The translations under genes were made by a program, and so were the position numbers. Shown here in pieces: positions 34,710-42,570 of a stretch of 64,000 nucleotides of DNA (the first letter of the stretch is position 1; every line of letters begins with the position of its first letter). Under the pieces are notes generated by a model. That model was not told the DNA's origin and searched no databases. It saw only the letters and a program-made list of their open reading frames with translations. This DNA comes from Streptomyces eurythermus (lineage in GTDB: Bacteria; Actinomycetota; Actinomycetes; Streptomycetales; Streptomycetaceae), in assembly GCF_014649115.1 (NCBI RefSeq), contig NZ_BMSK01000006.1, positions 163,367-227,366 of the forward strand, read 5' to 3'.

Positions 34710-35264
34710 TCAGGGCTCGACCACCTCCACGTGGTCGCCGACAGCGACCACCAGGACCCGCGCGCCCGGTTCGGTGGAGCGCCAGCGGTGCCGGACGCCG
34801 CCGGACAGCAGCAGCGTGTCCCCGCGCCCCAGCCGGTGGATCCGCCCCTCGGCCTCCACCTCCACCGAGCCGTCCGCCACGTACATCAACTCGTCGTTGC
34901 GGTGCCGGAATTCGCGGTCCGCCTCGTGCTCGCCGACGAACTCCAGCGCGTGCAGCTGATGGCGGCCGCGCACCACCGGCCGGACGCGTGCCTCCCGGTC
35001 GAGGCCGCTGTCGTCGCCCGCGCGCACCACGTCGACCGTGCGGGTCTCGTCCGAGGCCGCGAGGAGCTGTACCGCCGTGGTGCCGAGGGCGTCCGCGATC
35101 CGCTGCAACGAACGCATGCTGGGGCGCGCCCGGTCGTTCTCGATCTGGCTCAGGAACGGGGAGGACAGCCCGCTGCGCCGCGCCACCTCCGCGAGCGTCA
35201 GGTCGAGTGCCCGGCGGCGACGGCGTACGGCAGCACCCACCCGAGGTGTGTTCCCGGCCTCCAT
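34710..35264 (-). CDS. XRE-cupin transcriptional regulator
   Basis: A 184-residue regulator. Residues about 10-65 are an XRE helix-turn-helix (LTLAEVARRSGLSSPFLSQIENDRARPSMRSLQRIADAL). The C-terminal 90 residues are a cupin barrel (FRHRNDELMYVADGSVEVEAEGRIHRLGRGDTLLLSGGVRHRWRS) that binds a small ligand. It is divergent from the arylsulfotransferase-like gene across 192 bases and probably controls it and the permease gene. Confidence 0.88.
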   Translation of the reverse strand: MEAGNTPRVGAAVRRRRRALDLTLAEVARRSGLSSPFLSQIENDRARPSMRSLQRIADALGTTAVQLLAASDETRTVDVVRAGDDSGLDREARVRPVVRGRHQLHALEFVGEHEADREFRHRNDELMYVADGSVEVEAEGRIHRLGRGDTLLLSGGVRHRWRSTEPGARVLVVAVGDHVEVVEP

Positions 35265-35402
35265 GGTCGTCCCGTCCCTTCCCGCCCCGCGGCGCCGTTC
35301 TCCCTGGCCGACGGTGCCTGACGGCACCTTACGCGGCGCACGCCGAAAGGCCGCAGGCGGTTTCGTACTGCCGACACACGCCCGTCACACAACCTCTCTA
35401 CC

Positions 35403-35445
35403 GTCAAAGTCGATTGATGTCGTCAAAGAAAATTTGAAGAATCGA
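35403..35445. promoter_or_regulatory. Repeats upstream of the arylsulfotransferase-like gene
   Basis: GTCAAAG occurs at 35403-35409 and 35422-35428, 19 bases apart, and TCGATT (35410-35415) pairs with AATCGA (35440-35445). The stretch is AT-rich and lies 12 bases before the coding start, so it is a plausible promoter-operator for the XRE-cupin regulator. Confidence 0.45.
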
Positions 35446-35456
35446 GGAGTTCCGAC

Positions 35457-36581
35457 GTGCCCCCGATCGACCAGAACTCACGCCGCCGGCGTCCCACCGG
35501 CCTCATCGCCCTCGACGAGACGGCCGTGTGCGACGGCTACACCCTCTACGCACCGCTCACCGGCACCGGCGAGGTCTACCTCATCGACATCCACGGCCGC
35601 ACCGTCCACCGCTGGGACCTCCCCTACCGGCCCGGCCGCCACGCCCGCCTCCTGGCCGACGGAACCCTCGCCTACAACGGGGTGCTGCCGGGGGAGAAGG
35701 CCCTCTTCCCGATGTGGCACAAGTACCGGGGCGGCGTCATGCTCCGCGCGGCACCCGACGGAACGGTACTGCGGGAGCACCGCGACCCCCTCCAGCACCA
35801 CGACGCCCACCACCTCGACGACGGCCGGATACTCTACACGGCCCTGGAGCCCCTGACCGGCGCCCAGGCGGCGGCCGTACGGGGCGGAGTGCCCGGCACC
35901 GAGGCCGCGGGCGGCGTCGTCTGGGCGGACACCATCAAGGAGGTCGGCCCGGACGGTGAACTCCTGTGGTCCTGGCGCGCCGCCGAGCACCTCGACCCCG
36001 CGTCCTTCCCGCTGCACGAGGCGTACGCCCGGGAACACTGGCCCCTCGTCAACAGTGTCACGCCCCTGCGGGACGGCAACATCCTCGCCAGCCTGCGCAG
36101 CGTTTCGGCCGTCGTCGTCATCAGCCGCGAGACCGGCGAGATCCTCTGGCGCAGCCGCCCCGGCACGGTCAGCCAGCAGCACGCGCCCACCGAACTGGAC
36201 GACGGCAGGCTGCTGGTCTTCGACAACGGCGTCTTCCGGCCCGGCCACGACGTGCCGTACTCCCGCGTCATCGAGATCGACCGGGCGGACGGAGACATCG
36301 TGTGGGAGTACCACGACCCGGCCCGCGAGTTCTTCTTCGCGCCCTTCATGGGCTCCGCGCAGCGCCTGCCGAACGGCAACACGCTCGTGACCGACTCTCC
36401 GTCCGGGCGGTTGTTCGAGGTGACGAAGGACGGCTACCTGTGCTGGGAGTACGTCGTCCCGTACTTCGCTGGCTACCAGGAGAGCGAGGTCCGGGGCCTC
36501 TTCCCGTCCGAGCCCAACGCCGTCTTCCGCGCCTACCGTTACACGGCGGCCGGCATCCCGTGGCTGGACGCGACGGCATGA
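35457..36581 (+). CDS. Arylsulfotransferase (ASST)-like beta-propeller protein
   Basis: A 374-residue protein without an evident signal peptide. The repeated strands GEVYLIDIHGRTVHRWDLPYRPGRHARLLADGTLAY, LQHHDAHHLDDGRILY and AQRLPNGNTLVTDSPSGRLFEVTKDG match the six-bladed propeller of aryl-sulfate sulfotransferase relatives; HHDAHHLDDG and SQQHAPTELDDG contain His residues in positions comparable with the family's active centre. Whether it moves sulfate is unknown. The GTG at 35457 has AGGAG upstream. Its TGA overlaps the ATG of the NCS2 permease gene, so the pair is co-translated, which suggests a shared substrate such as a purine-like or ring compound. Confidence 0.75.
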   Translation: MPPIDQNSRRRRPTGLIALDETAVCDGYTLYAPLTGTGEVYLIDIHGRTVHRWDLPYRPGRHARLLADGTLAYNGVLPGEKALFPMWHKYRGGVMLRAAPDGTVLREHRDPLQHHDAHHLDDGRILYTALEPLTGAQAAAVRGGVPGTEAAGGVVWADTIKEVGPDGELLWSWRAAEHLDPASFPLHEAYAREHWPLVNSVTPLRDGNILASLRSVSAVVVISRETGEILWRSRPGTVSQQHAPTELDDGRLLVFDNGVFRPGHDVPYSRVIEIDRADGDIVWEYHDPAREFFFAPFMGSAQRLPNGNTLVTDSPSGRLFEVTKDGYLCWEYVVPYFAGYQESEVRGLFPSEPNAVFRAYRYTAAGIPWLDATA

Positions 36582-37930
36582 CGACCACCCCGGCCCCGGC
36601 CGCCCCCCGCTCCGCCGAAGCCGTCGACGCGCGGGTGCCGTTGCGGCGGCTCGTACCGCTGGCTGTCCAGCACGTCCTGGCGATGATCGCCGCCCCCGTC
36701 TCCACCGTCTTCCTCGTCGCCGGCACCCTGCGGATGCCGCCCGGCACGACGGCCTCGCTGCTGAGCGCCGTCCTGCTGCTGTGCGGCGCGGGCGCCCTGC
36801 TCCAGTCCCTCGGAGTATGGCGGATCGGCGGCAGGCTGCCGTTCGTCATGCTGCCCGGCGGTGCCGCGACGGCGCTGTTCCTCCAGATCGCCCAGGAACA
36901 CGGCGCGCCGACCGCCACCGGTTCCGTCCTCCTGGCGGCAGCGCTGCTGCTCGCCGTACTGCCCCTGTACACCCGTGTCGTACGGCTCTTCCCGCCCCTG
37001 GTCATGGGCGTGACCGTCCTGCTCATCGGGATCGCGATGATCCGCGTCGCCGCCCGGCTCGTCACCGGTCCGGACGGCAGGGGCGAGCCGCGCGCGGTAC
37101 TCCTGGCCGCGCTCACGGTCGCGGCGACCGTCGTCGCGTACGTGCTCCTGCGCGGTGTCTGGCGGCAGACCTCCGTCCTCATCGGGATGGCGGCCGGAAC
37201 CGTCGTGGCGGTGACGACCGGCCTCGGCGCCTTCGCCCCCGCGGCCGGCACGGGCTTCGCGCTGCCCGCTTTCCTGCCCTTCGGCGCACCGCGCTTCGAC
37301 CTCGTGGCCGCCCTTCCGCTGCTCGTCTTCAGCCTCACCACGCTGGCCGAGATCACCGGGCAGACCGTGCTCAACAGCGAGACCGTGGGCCGGACCCCCG
37401 CTCCCGAACGGGACGTTCCGCGTGTCGCCCGCGCCGACGCCCTCGTCTCCCTGGCCGGCGGACTGTTCGGCACATCCCTGATGATCACCAGCGCCGAGAA
37501 CATCGGCATCGGCCGGCTCACCGGGGTCCGCAGCCGTTTCGTGACCGCCGGGGCAGGTGTACTCCTGGTCGTCGCCGGCCTGGCCACGCCCGTGTCCCGG
37601 GCGCTGGCCGGCATACCCGAGGCCGTCGTGGGCGGCTCGGCACTCGTCGTCTACGCCGTCATCGCCGTCATGGGCGTCGAGATGCTCCGCCGAGCCGACC
37701 TGTCCGGCCCGGGCACGGGCAACCTGACGGCCGCGCTCGCGCTCACGACGGGACTGCTGCCGTTGCTCAGCCCGGACCTGTACGCGGGGTTCCCCGAGTG
37801 GGCCCGTACGATCCTCGGCAGCGGCGTCGTCGCCGGAACCCTGACAGCGGTCCTCCTCACCGCGCTGCTCGGCCGCTTCGCCCCCGTGAGCCGGGCCCCC
37901 GCCCCGCAGCAGCCGTGTGTACGGGAGTGA
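36578..37930 (+). CDS. NCS2 (uracil/xanthine) family permease
   Basis: A 450-residue membrane protein with about 12-14 hydrophobic segments. LVPLAVQHVLAMIAAPVSTVFLVAG is the classical first membrane segment with Q-H, FVMLPGGAATALFLQIA the region of TM3, and SLTTLAEITGQTVLNSE and TSAENIGIGRLTGVRSR the substrate-site motifs of NCS2 nucleobase transporters. The start overlaps the stop of the preceding gene (ATGA). Substrates of NCS2 members are xanthine, uric acid, uracil or ascorbate; here the coupling to an arylsulfotransferase-like protein leaves it open. Confidence 0.88.
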   Translation: MTTTPAPAAPRSAEAVDARVPLRRLVPLAVQHVLAMIAAPVSTVFLVAGTLRMPPGTTASLLSAVLLLCGAGALLQSLGVWRIGGRLPFVMLPGGAATALFLQIAQEHGAPTATGSVLLAAALLLAVLPLYTRVVRLFPPLVMGVTVLLIGIAMIRVAARLVTGPDGRGEPRAVLLAALTVAATVVAYVLLRGVWRQTSVLIGMAAGTVVAVTTGLGAFAPAAGTGFALPAFLPFGAPRFDLVAALPLLVFSLTTLAEITGQTVLNSETVGRTPAPERDVPRVARADALVSLAGGLFGTSLMITSAENIGIGRLTGVRSRFVTAGAGVLLVVAGLATPVSRALAGIPEAVVGGSALVVYAVIAVMGVEMLRRADLSGPGTGNLTAALALTTGLLPLLSPDLYAGFPEWARTILGSGVVAGTLTAVLLTALLGRFAPVSRAPAPQQPCVRE

Positions 37931-37939
37931 CCGGCAACC

Positions 37940-38944
37940 TCAGGGCGTCCGCAGTGTGTCGTCGAGGAGTGCGTGGCCCTGCGAGGTCAGGCTGTGGTGC
38001 ATGGTGTTGCGGTGGCGCGTACTCGTGATCAGGCCCGCCTGACGCAGGACACCGGTGTGCTGGCTGACGCCGGGTGGTGAGATGTCCAGGCGGCGAGCGA
38101 TCTCGGTGGTGGTCGCGCCATCCGCGCAAGCGGCCAGGACAGCGGCGCGTGTGACACCGAGAAGGGCGGCGAGCGCTTTATGGGTGCCGGCCGCGTCGCC
38201 GGGCGACCATATGCCGCGCACGACGGAGGGGCTGCGGGGAATCGGATAGATCAGGATGCTTTCCCCGTCGCCGGCCGGTGTGAACAACAACGGCAGCGGG
38301 CCGCAGAACAAAGCGGGGGCGAGAACCAGGCCGCGACCGTTGAGGTGAATGTCCACCACCCTGCCCGGTCTGTACTTGGGTACCTGCAGCGTGGGCGGAT
38401 CCCAACGCACCGCGGGGGCCAGGGCCTTGAGAGCGGCACCGATGCCGCTGGTCGCCATGAGCGTACCCATCAGGCTGACATGGGCACGGACGTGCTGTCG
38501 GATGCGGTGCCAGTAGGGGGCCAGAGCGGCATCGTGGTACTCACTCAACGCATCCGCCAGCCGGCCCAGTCCGCCGCCGCGCCGCCCGGGGTCGGCCAGC
38601 CATCGGGGTCTGCATCGCTCGGCACCCTCCGGGGGCGTCAGCTCACTGCGCAATACACCGGGCGGCGCACCCAGCAGGCGATCCCGTCCATCCTCCATCG
38701 ATGCCACCGGCCCCAGAGAGGTGTACAAGTCGGCGATGAAACCACTGGGGTTGGCGAGAAAGCGCGCCGCCTCACGCGTGTCATGGGGCACCCGAGGACC
38801 CGTGCGTCTGCGCCAAGCGTCGAAGAGCACGCGGTCGTGCCGACTCTGCAGCATCTGCAGACTCAACTGTGTCTCGGCCATCGGCCCGAGTTCCACGATC
38901 CGGGTCCGGACCAGATCCTCCATGGTCAGCACGATGCGTTGCAC
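37940..38944 (-). CDS. ArsR-type regulator with N-terminal DUF5937-like domain
   Basis: A 334-residue protein. The C-terminal 75 residues form an ArsR winged helix (LAALLGVTRAAVLAACADGATTTEIARRLDISPPGVSQHTGVLRQAGLITSTR). The N-terminal 240 residues match the pattern of actinobacterial ArsR-like proteins with a DUF5937-type domain of unknown ligand (ETQLSLQMLQSRHDRVLFDAWRRRT). The GTG at 38944 follows GGGGAAGG; the longer frame to 39052 lacks a ribosome site. It converges on the NCS2 permease gene with a gap of only 9 bases. Target unknown. Confidence 0.75.
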   Translation of the reverse strand: MQRIVLTMEDLVRTRIVELGPMAETQLSLQMLQSRHDRVLFDAWRRRTGPRVPHDTREAARFLANPSGFIADLYTSLGPVASMEDGRDRLLGAPPGVLRSELTPPEGAERCRPRWLADPGRRGGGLGRLADALSEYHDAALAPYWHRIRQHVRAHVSLMGTLMATSGIGAALKALAPAVRWDPPTLQVPKYRPGRVVDIHLNGRGLVLAPALFCGPLPLLFTPAGDGESILIYPIPRSPSVVRGIWSPGDAAGTHKALAALLGVTRAAVLAACADGATTTEIARRLDISPPGVSQHTGVLRQAGLITSTRHRNTMHHSLTSQGHALLDDTLRTP

Positions 38945-39447
38945 GGTACCTTCCCCCGCCCGCCGATACCTTCGTGAACAGGGACATTGCGTCACGCCTG
39001 AACGTTGTTGTCGACGTGGTTCCCGGACAGACATGCTCACGGTGTCGAACACGGACGGCGCACCAGCGGGGGACTACTCCGGCGCGGGAACCACGGGGGT
39101 GTTTCCGCGCCGGCGTTCTTCGTCCTCCATGTCACCTCCGCCGAGCGTCACCAAGTGCTCGGGTGCAGAGGGACGGACGGCCGACGGGCTTGCGGCGCGA
39201 GGGTTGTCGGCCATTCGGATCCGGGCCGGTGACGTCGGCCTCCGGGGACACCGTGCCGCGTTCCGCACCGCTGATCTGCCCGGATGCCGGACGGAGCCGG
39301 CACCCGTGGGATGCCTGTCCGCCCGGGGCATGGCCGGATAGCGCGGTCGGCGCCCGCGGGCGGCGGTTCGCGGACCGGGCAAGGTGTATCAACGGAACGG
39401 TACCGAGGCGAAAGCCCCGGAAGATCCGTGGCGCGTATGGGGGAAGC
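38945..39447. other. Intergenic region with one weak short frame
   Basis: 503 bases. A leftward frame, ATG at 39214 to a stop at 39074, would encode 46 residues ending EHLVTLGGGDMEDEERRRGN then TPVVPAPE. It lies 130 bases upstream of the ArsR-type gene on the same strand but has no ribosome site, so it is not called as a gene. The rest shows nothing recognisable. Confidence 0.4.
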
Positions 39448-39651
39448 ATGGCGCGTTGGAGGGAACTACCGGATCCGCCGGAACGGAGAGAGCGGCAGCT
39501 CGTCGTGCGCTCACGACGACGCCACCTCAAGACGGACCCGTGCGTCCACGGGCCGCGGACCGACGCGGCGGCGACGCCCCGGCGGAAGCCGCCCGGGCTG
39601 CCGGCGGACGGCGCCGTGGGCCCGCACACCCGGCGGGTGCCGCGCCGATGA
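39448..39651 (+). pseudogene. Vestigial N-terminus of an XRE-type protein
   Basis: A 67-codon frame begins MARWRELPDPPERRERQLVVR, which resembles the N-terminus of Streptomyces XRE membrane proteins, then runs into Arg/Pro-rich sequence with no helix-turn-helix. It stops with an ATGA overlap on the next gene, which supplies an XRE domain in another frame. It may be a decayed paralog start, or a frameshift relic of the downstream gene. Confidence 0.35.
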
Positions 39652-40487
39652 CCGCCCTCGCACCGGAGTGCGCGGCGTTGACCGAGGGTCTTCGTGCCGT
39701 CAGAGCACGTACCGGTCTGAGCCTGACGGGGCTGGCGGAGCGCACCCCCTACAGCAGGTCGTCCTGGGAGCGTTACCTCAACGGGAAGAAGCCGGTACCC
39801 CGGCAGGCCGTCGAGGCGCTGTGCGCGATGGCGGGAGAGCCCTCCGCGCGGCTGCTCGCGCTCTGGGAGCTGGCGGACGCCGAGTGGAGCGGGCGGGCCC
39901 GGTCCACCCGCCCCACCGTACCGCCCGTACCCGCGGCGCCCCCGGCCTCGGCGGGCGCCGGCACGGGTGCCGTCGGCAGGGCTCGGCGCGAGTACCAGCT
40001 CGTCGTGGGGGCGGGCCTGGCGGTGGTGGCCGCGGCGATGACCGGGGTGCTGATCGTGGTGCTGTCGGTGCTGAGCCCGGGCACCGGGCATCCGGCGAGG
40101 GCGGCGCTTCCCGCGCTGGATCCCGTTCCGGGATGCCAGGGCAGGACGTGTGAGGGGAAGGATCCCGACCGCATGTTCTGCGGACTGCCCGGCCGGGCGG
40201 ACTCGCTCGGGCCGGAGCATCGCACCGCCACCGGCGCCCATATGGAGATCCGGTACAGCACGGTGTGCGCCGCCGCGTGGGGCCGGATCTGGCATGCGAG
40301 GGTCGGGGACGCGATCGAGCTCTCGGCCCCTGGCGCCCGCTCGCGCCGGACCGTCATCGAGAACGCGTCGGACACCGGTGTCTACCGCTTCACCGAGATG
40401 ATCGGCGCCCCCGCCAGATCCACCCTGCGCCTCTGTTTCCTGCCGGTGTCCGGCGCGGGCCGGAGGGAGTGCGTCACCCCCGGCTGA
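39648..40487 (+). CDS. XRE/DUF2690 single-pass membrane protein
   Basis: A 279-residue protein. N-terminal XRE helix-turn-helix (LTEGLRAVRARTGLSLTGLAERTPYSRSSWERYLNGKK, with VPRQAVEALCAMAG); one transmembrane helix (YQLVVGAGLAVVAAAMTGVLIVVLSVL); then an extracytoplasmic DUF2690 domain (GCQGRTCEGKDPDRMFCG, EIRYSTVCAAAWGRIWHARVGD) with paired Cys. This is a common Streptomyces architecture of unknown role, perhaps a transmembrane one-component regulator. The ATG at 39648 has a poor ribosome site and overlaps the preceding vestigial frame, so coupling is possible. Confidence 0.82.
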   Translation: MTALAPECAALTEGLRAVRARTGLSLTGLAERTPYSRSSWERYLNGKKPVPRQAVEALCAMAGEPSARLLALWELADAEWSGRARSTRPTVPPVPAAPPASAGAGTGAVGRARREYQLVVGAGLAVVAAAMTGVLIVVLSVLSPGTGHPARAALPALDPVPGCQGRTCEGKDPDRMFCGLPGRADSLGPEHRTATGAHMEIRYSTVCAAAWGRIWHARVGDAIELSAPGARSRRTVIENASDTGVYRFTEMIGAPARSTLRLCFLPVSGAGRRECVTPG

Positions 40488-40976
40488 CGGGGGGCCGAGC
40501 GGGGCCGGGCAGGCTTGGCGGGGGCCGGCTCCGGCGAGGCACGTGGCCCCGGTGTGTTCATCCGGATCTACCGCTTGGCGTTGCTCCGTCAGGTCCCGGT
40601 CCGGCACGGCCCACATGCTGCGCTTGTGGGACGTGGTGACAGGTCGCTGTGCCGGCCGGCTGGAGGGGCACGGGTGCGATGGGGACGCGGTGGTGAGGAC
40701 GAAGTCGCCCCCGGGCACCGCGTGCACGGCCCGCGGCATCCCGGCGCCGGACCCCGCGCCGAGCCGGCGGACGCCCGCAGGTCCCACACCCGCACCGTGC
40801 CGTCGCCGTCCCCGGTGACCGCGAACCGGCCGTCAGGGGTGACGCAGACGTAGTGGGCGCCCGTCCCGCCGAGGCGTGACCGCCGTCCGGGGCCGCCCTG
40901 ACCGCGTTCCGCGTCCCCGCGTCCCCGCGGATCCGTGCCCTGCCCAGGGCCTGCGGACCTCGGATCCGTTCCCCGG
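40488..40976. pseudogene. Scattered WD40-repeat remnants
   Basis: 489 bases with no intact gene. On the plus strand 40615-40675 encodes HMLRLWDVVTGRCAGRLEGH, a WD40 blade. On the minus strand, about 40770-40870 encodes HYVCVTPDGRFAVTGDGDG followed by TVRVWDLRA, another blade, and a different frame just beyond (about 40680-40740) encodes AVHAVPGGDFVLTTA. The blades point in opposite directions and frames, so a WD40 gene or genes have decayed and rearranged here. Confidence 0.65.
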
Positions 40977-41489
40977 TCAGGGCCTGCGGACCTCGTACTG
41001 GAAGCAGCCGTACTCCACCGCCCGTACGTGTACGAGGGCGACTTGGGGGTCGCTGAAGGCGGTGTGCAGGGCCTGTTCCACGACGGTCTGTGCCCGGACG
41101 GGGTCGGCCGGCAGCTGTACGAGCGTGCCTCCGCTGATCCAGCCTTCGGCGTTGTAGCGGCGGAAGACGCGCTGGGCGCCGGTCTCGGCGAACGGATACC
41201 CGGACTCCGGATCCGGGCCCGGGCAGGTGCCGGCGTGGATGAACACCGGGCCCACCTCGTCGTAGGCCCCCGGGTCGGCGCCCGCCTCCACCGCCCAACG
41301 GCGCAACGGGGCGTACGACACCAGTGAGATCCGCTCACCTGCACGGCTGCGGCGCAGACAGCAGCGCAACGGCGCTCCGTCCATGTCGTACACGTAGGAA
41401 CGGGGAACCGCCCCGGCGTCGTCGCGTTCGCGGAGCTCGTCGAGGACGTGGGGAGCGATGGCAAGCGGCTGATGGGTCAAGGGTGTCAT
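40977..41489 (-). CDS. DUF1203 family protein
   Basis: A 170-residue cytoplasmic protein of the DUF1203 family. The visible pattern is typical: DGAPLRCCLRRSRAGERISLVSYAPL, then AYDEVGPVFIHAGTCPG and FRRYNAEGWI. The chemistry is unknown; the conserved Cys and His residues suggest a metal or nucleotide site. The ATG at 41489 is a plausible start, and the longer frame to 41585 runs into the divergent control region. Confidence 0.85.
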   Translation of the reverse strand: MTPLTHQPLAIAPHVLDELRERDDAGAVPRSYVYDMDGAPLRCCLRRSRAGERISLVSYAPLRRWAVEAGADPGAYDEVGPVFIHAGTCPGPDPESGYPFAETGAQRVFRRYNAEGWISGGTLVQLPADPVRAQTVVEQALHTAFSDPQVALVHVRAVEYGCFQYEVRRP

Positions 41490-41582
41490 GTGTTCAGGCT
41501 GCGCGATCGGGGCCGCCGGTGCCTGCGGGAATCCGACATCGAGTTCGGCCGCTCGCGACGCAGGCGCCGCCGGTACGCCGGG

Positions 41583-41599
41583 CATAACGCGAGGTTATG
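41583..41599. promoter_or_regulatory. Inverted repeat between DUF1203 and protease genes
   Basis: CATAAC-GCGAG-GTTATG, a perfect 6-bp-arm inverted repeat in the divergent gap, 94 bases upstream of the DUF1203 start and 161 bases before the protease start. A candidate operator; no regulator gene is adjacent. Confidence 0.4.
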
Positions 41600-41759
41600 G
41601 CGAAGTGCTAGTACCCGGGTCACGGCTCCTTCCCGAAAGCTAGGTCATGTCCATGCCGTAAACGCCGTCTTGTGGCGGCGCATCTCCATGGACACGGCCC
41701 GCGAGGCCGTCCACCCCACACATGTGCGCTTCTCCAGGCGCCCTCCGGATCGAGGAACC

Positions 41760-42482
41760 TTGCGTATTTCAAGGCTTGCGCCCGCTCTCGCCGCGGCGGC
41801 GGTCTCCGTCCTCGCGCTGTTCGCCCCCACGGCCTCCGCCGCGCCGACGGCGGCCCCCGTCACCGCCAGGGGTTCCCAGCCCATCATCGGCGGCGGGTAC
41901 GCCACGAGCGGCCCCTGGGCCGCCCGGCTGTACTCGAACGGCCAGGAGACCTGTACGGCGACGATCATCGCCCCGACCTGGGTGCTCACCGCGAAGCACT
42001 GCGTGTCCGGCGGCTCGCTGTCCTTCCGCGTGGGCAGCCTGGACCAGTACAGCGGCGGCACGGTCGCCAACGGGGTCCAGACCTACACCCACAGCGCGGA
42101 CCTGGCGCTCGTCCGCCTCGACCGCTCCGTGTCCACGACCTACGCCTCCCTCGGACAGCCCGGCACGGTGCGGGTCGGCCAGAGCGTGCAGGTGTACGGC
42201 TGGGGCGCCACCTCCCAGTGCGGCTCGGAGATCAACTGCCAGTCCCGCTACCTGAAGGTCGCCAGCGTCACCGTGTCCAGTGGCTGCACCGACGCCTACG
42301 GCGGCTCCGCGATCTGCGCCTACCGGGGCAACGGGATCACCGCCGGCGGTGACTCCGGCGGTCCGATGATGGCGAACGGCGTCCAGGTCGGCGTCGCCTC
42401 GACCAGCGACCGCCAGACGAACACGGCGTACACCAACGTGACGGCGTACCGCTCCTGGATCCAGTCGATCGCCGGCGTCTGA
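41760..42482 (+). CDS. Secreted trypsin-like serine protease (S1)
   Basis: About 240 residues from a TTG at 41760 (GAGGAA just upstream); an in-frame ATG at 41690 is the alternative. Signal peptide LRISRLAPALAAAAVSVLALFAPTASA. The mature protease starts near PIIGGGYATSGPW. Catalytic triad: His80 in LTAKHC, Asp114 in HSADLALVRL, Ser199 in AGGDSGGP. Three Cys pairs fit the usual disulfides. It is a chymotrypsin-fold exoprotease like many of Streptomyces (SGT-like). A strong hairpin follows the stop. Confidence 0.9.
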   Translation: MRISRLAPALAAAAVSVLALFAPTASAAPTAAPVTARGSQPIIGGGYATSGPWAARLYSNGQETCTATIIAPTWVLTAKHCVSGGSLSFRVGSLDQYSGGTVANGVQTYTHSADLALVRLDRSVSTTYASLGQPGTVRVGQSVQVYGWGATSQCGSEINCQSRYLKVASVTVSSGCTDAYGGSAICAYRGNGITAGGDSGGPMMANGVQVGVASTSDRQTNTAYTNVTAYRSWIQSIAGV

Positions 42483-42490
42483 ACCAGCCC

Positions 42491-42523
42491 GCCCGCCCCG
42501 TCCCCAGCGGGGGCGGGGCGGGC
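42491..42523. terminator. Bidirectional hairpin terminator
   Basis: GCCCGCCCCGTCCCC pairs over 15 positions (one G-U) with 42509-42523 across a 3-base loop. It sits between convergent genes, the protease (+) and the amino-acid permease (-). Confidence 0.75.
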
Positions 42524-42570
42524 GGTACGGCCGGCTCCGGCAGCGGACGCCGGCGGCGGGGGTTCGCCGC

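Noticed and set aside
39074..39214. 46-residue peptide gene as a second RiPP precursor
   Set aside because: No ribosome site and no modifying enzyme gene nearby.
39384..39647. N-terminal extension of the XRE/DUF2690 protein
   Set aside because: The extra 88 residues are Arg/Pro/Ala-rich without domain pattern; the ATG at 39648 gives the normal family start.
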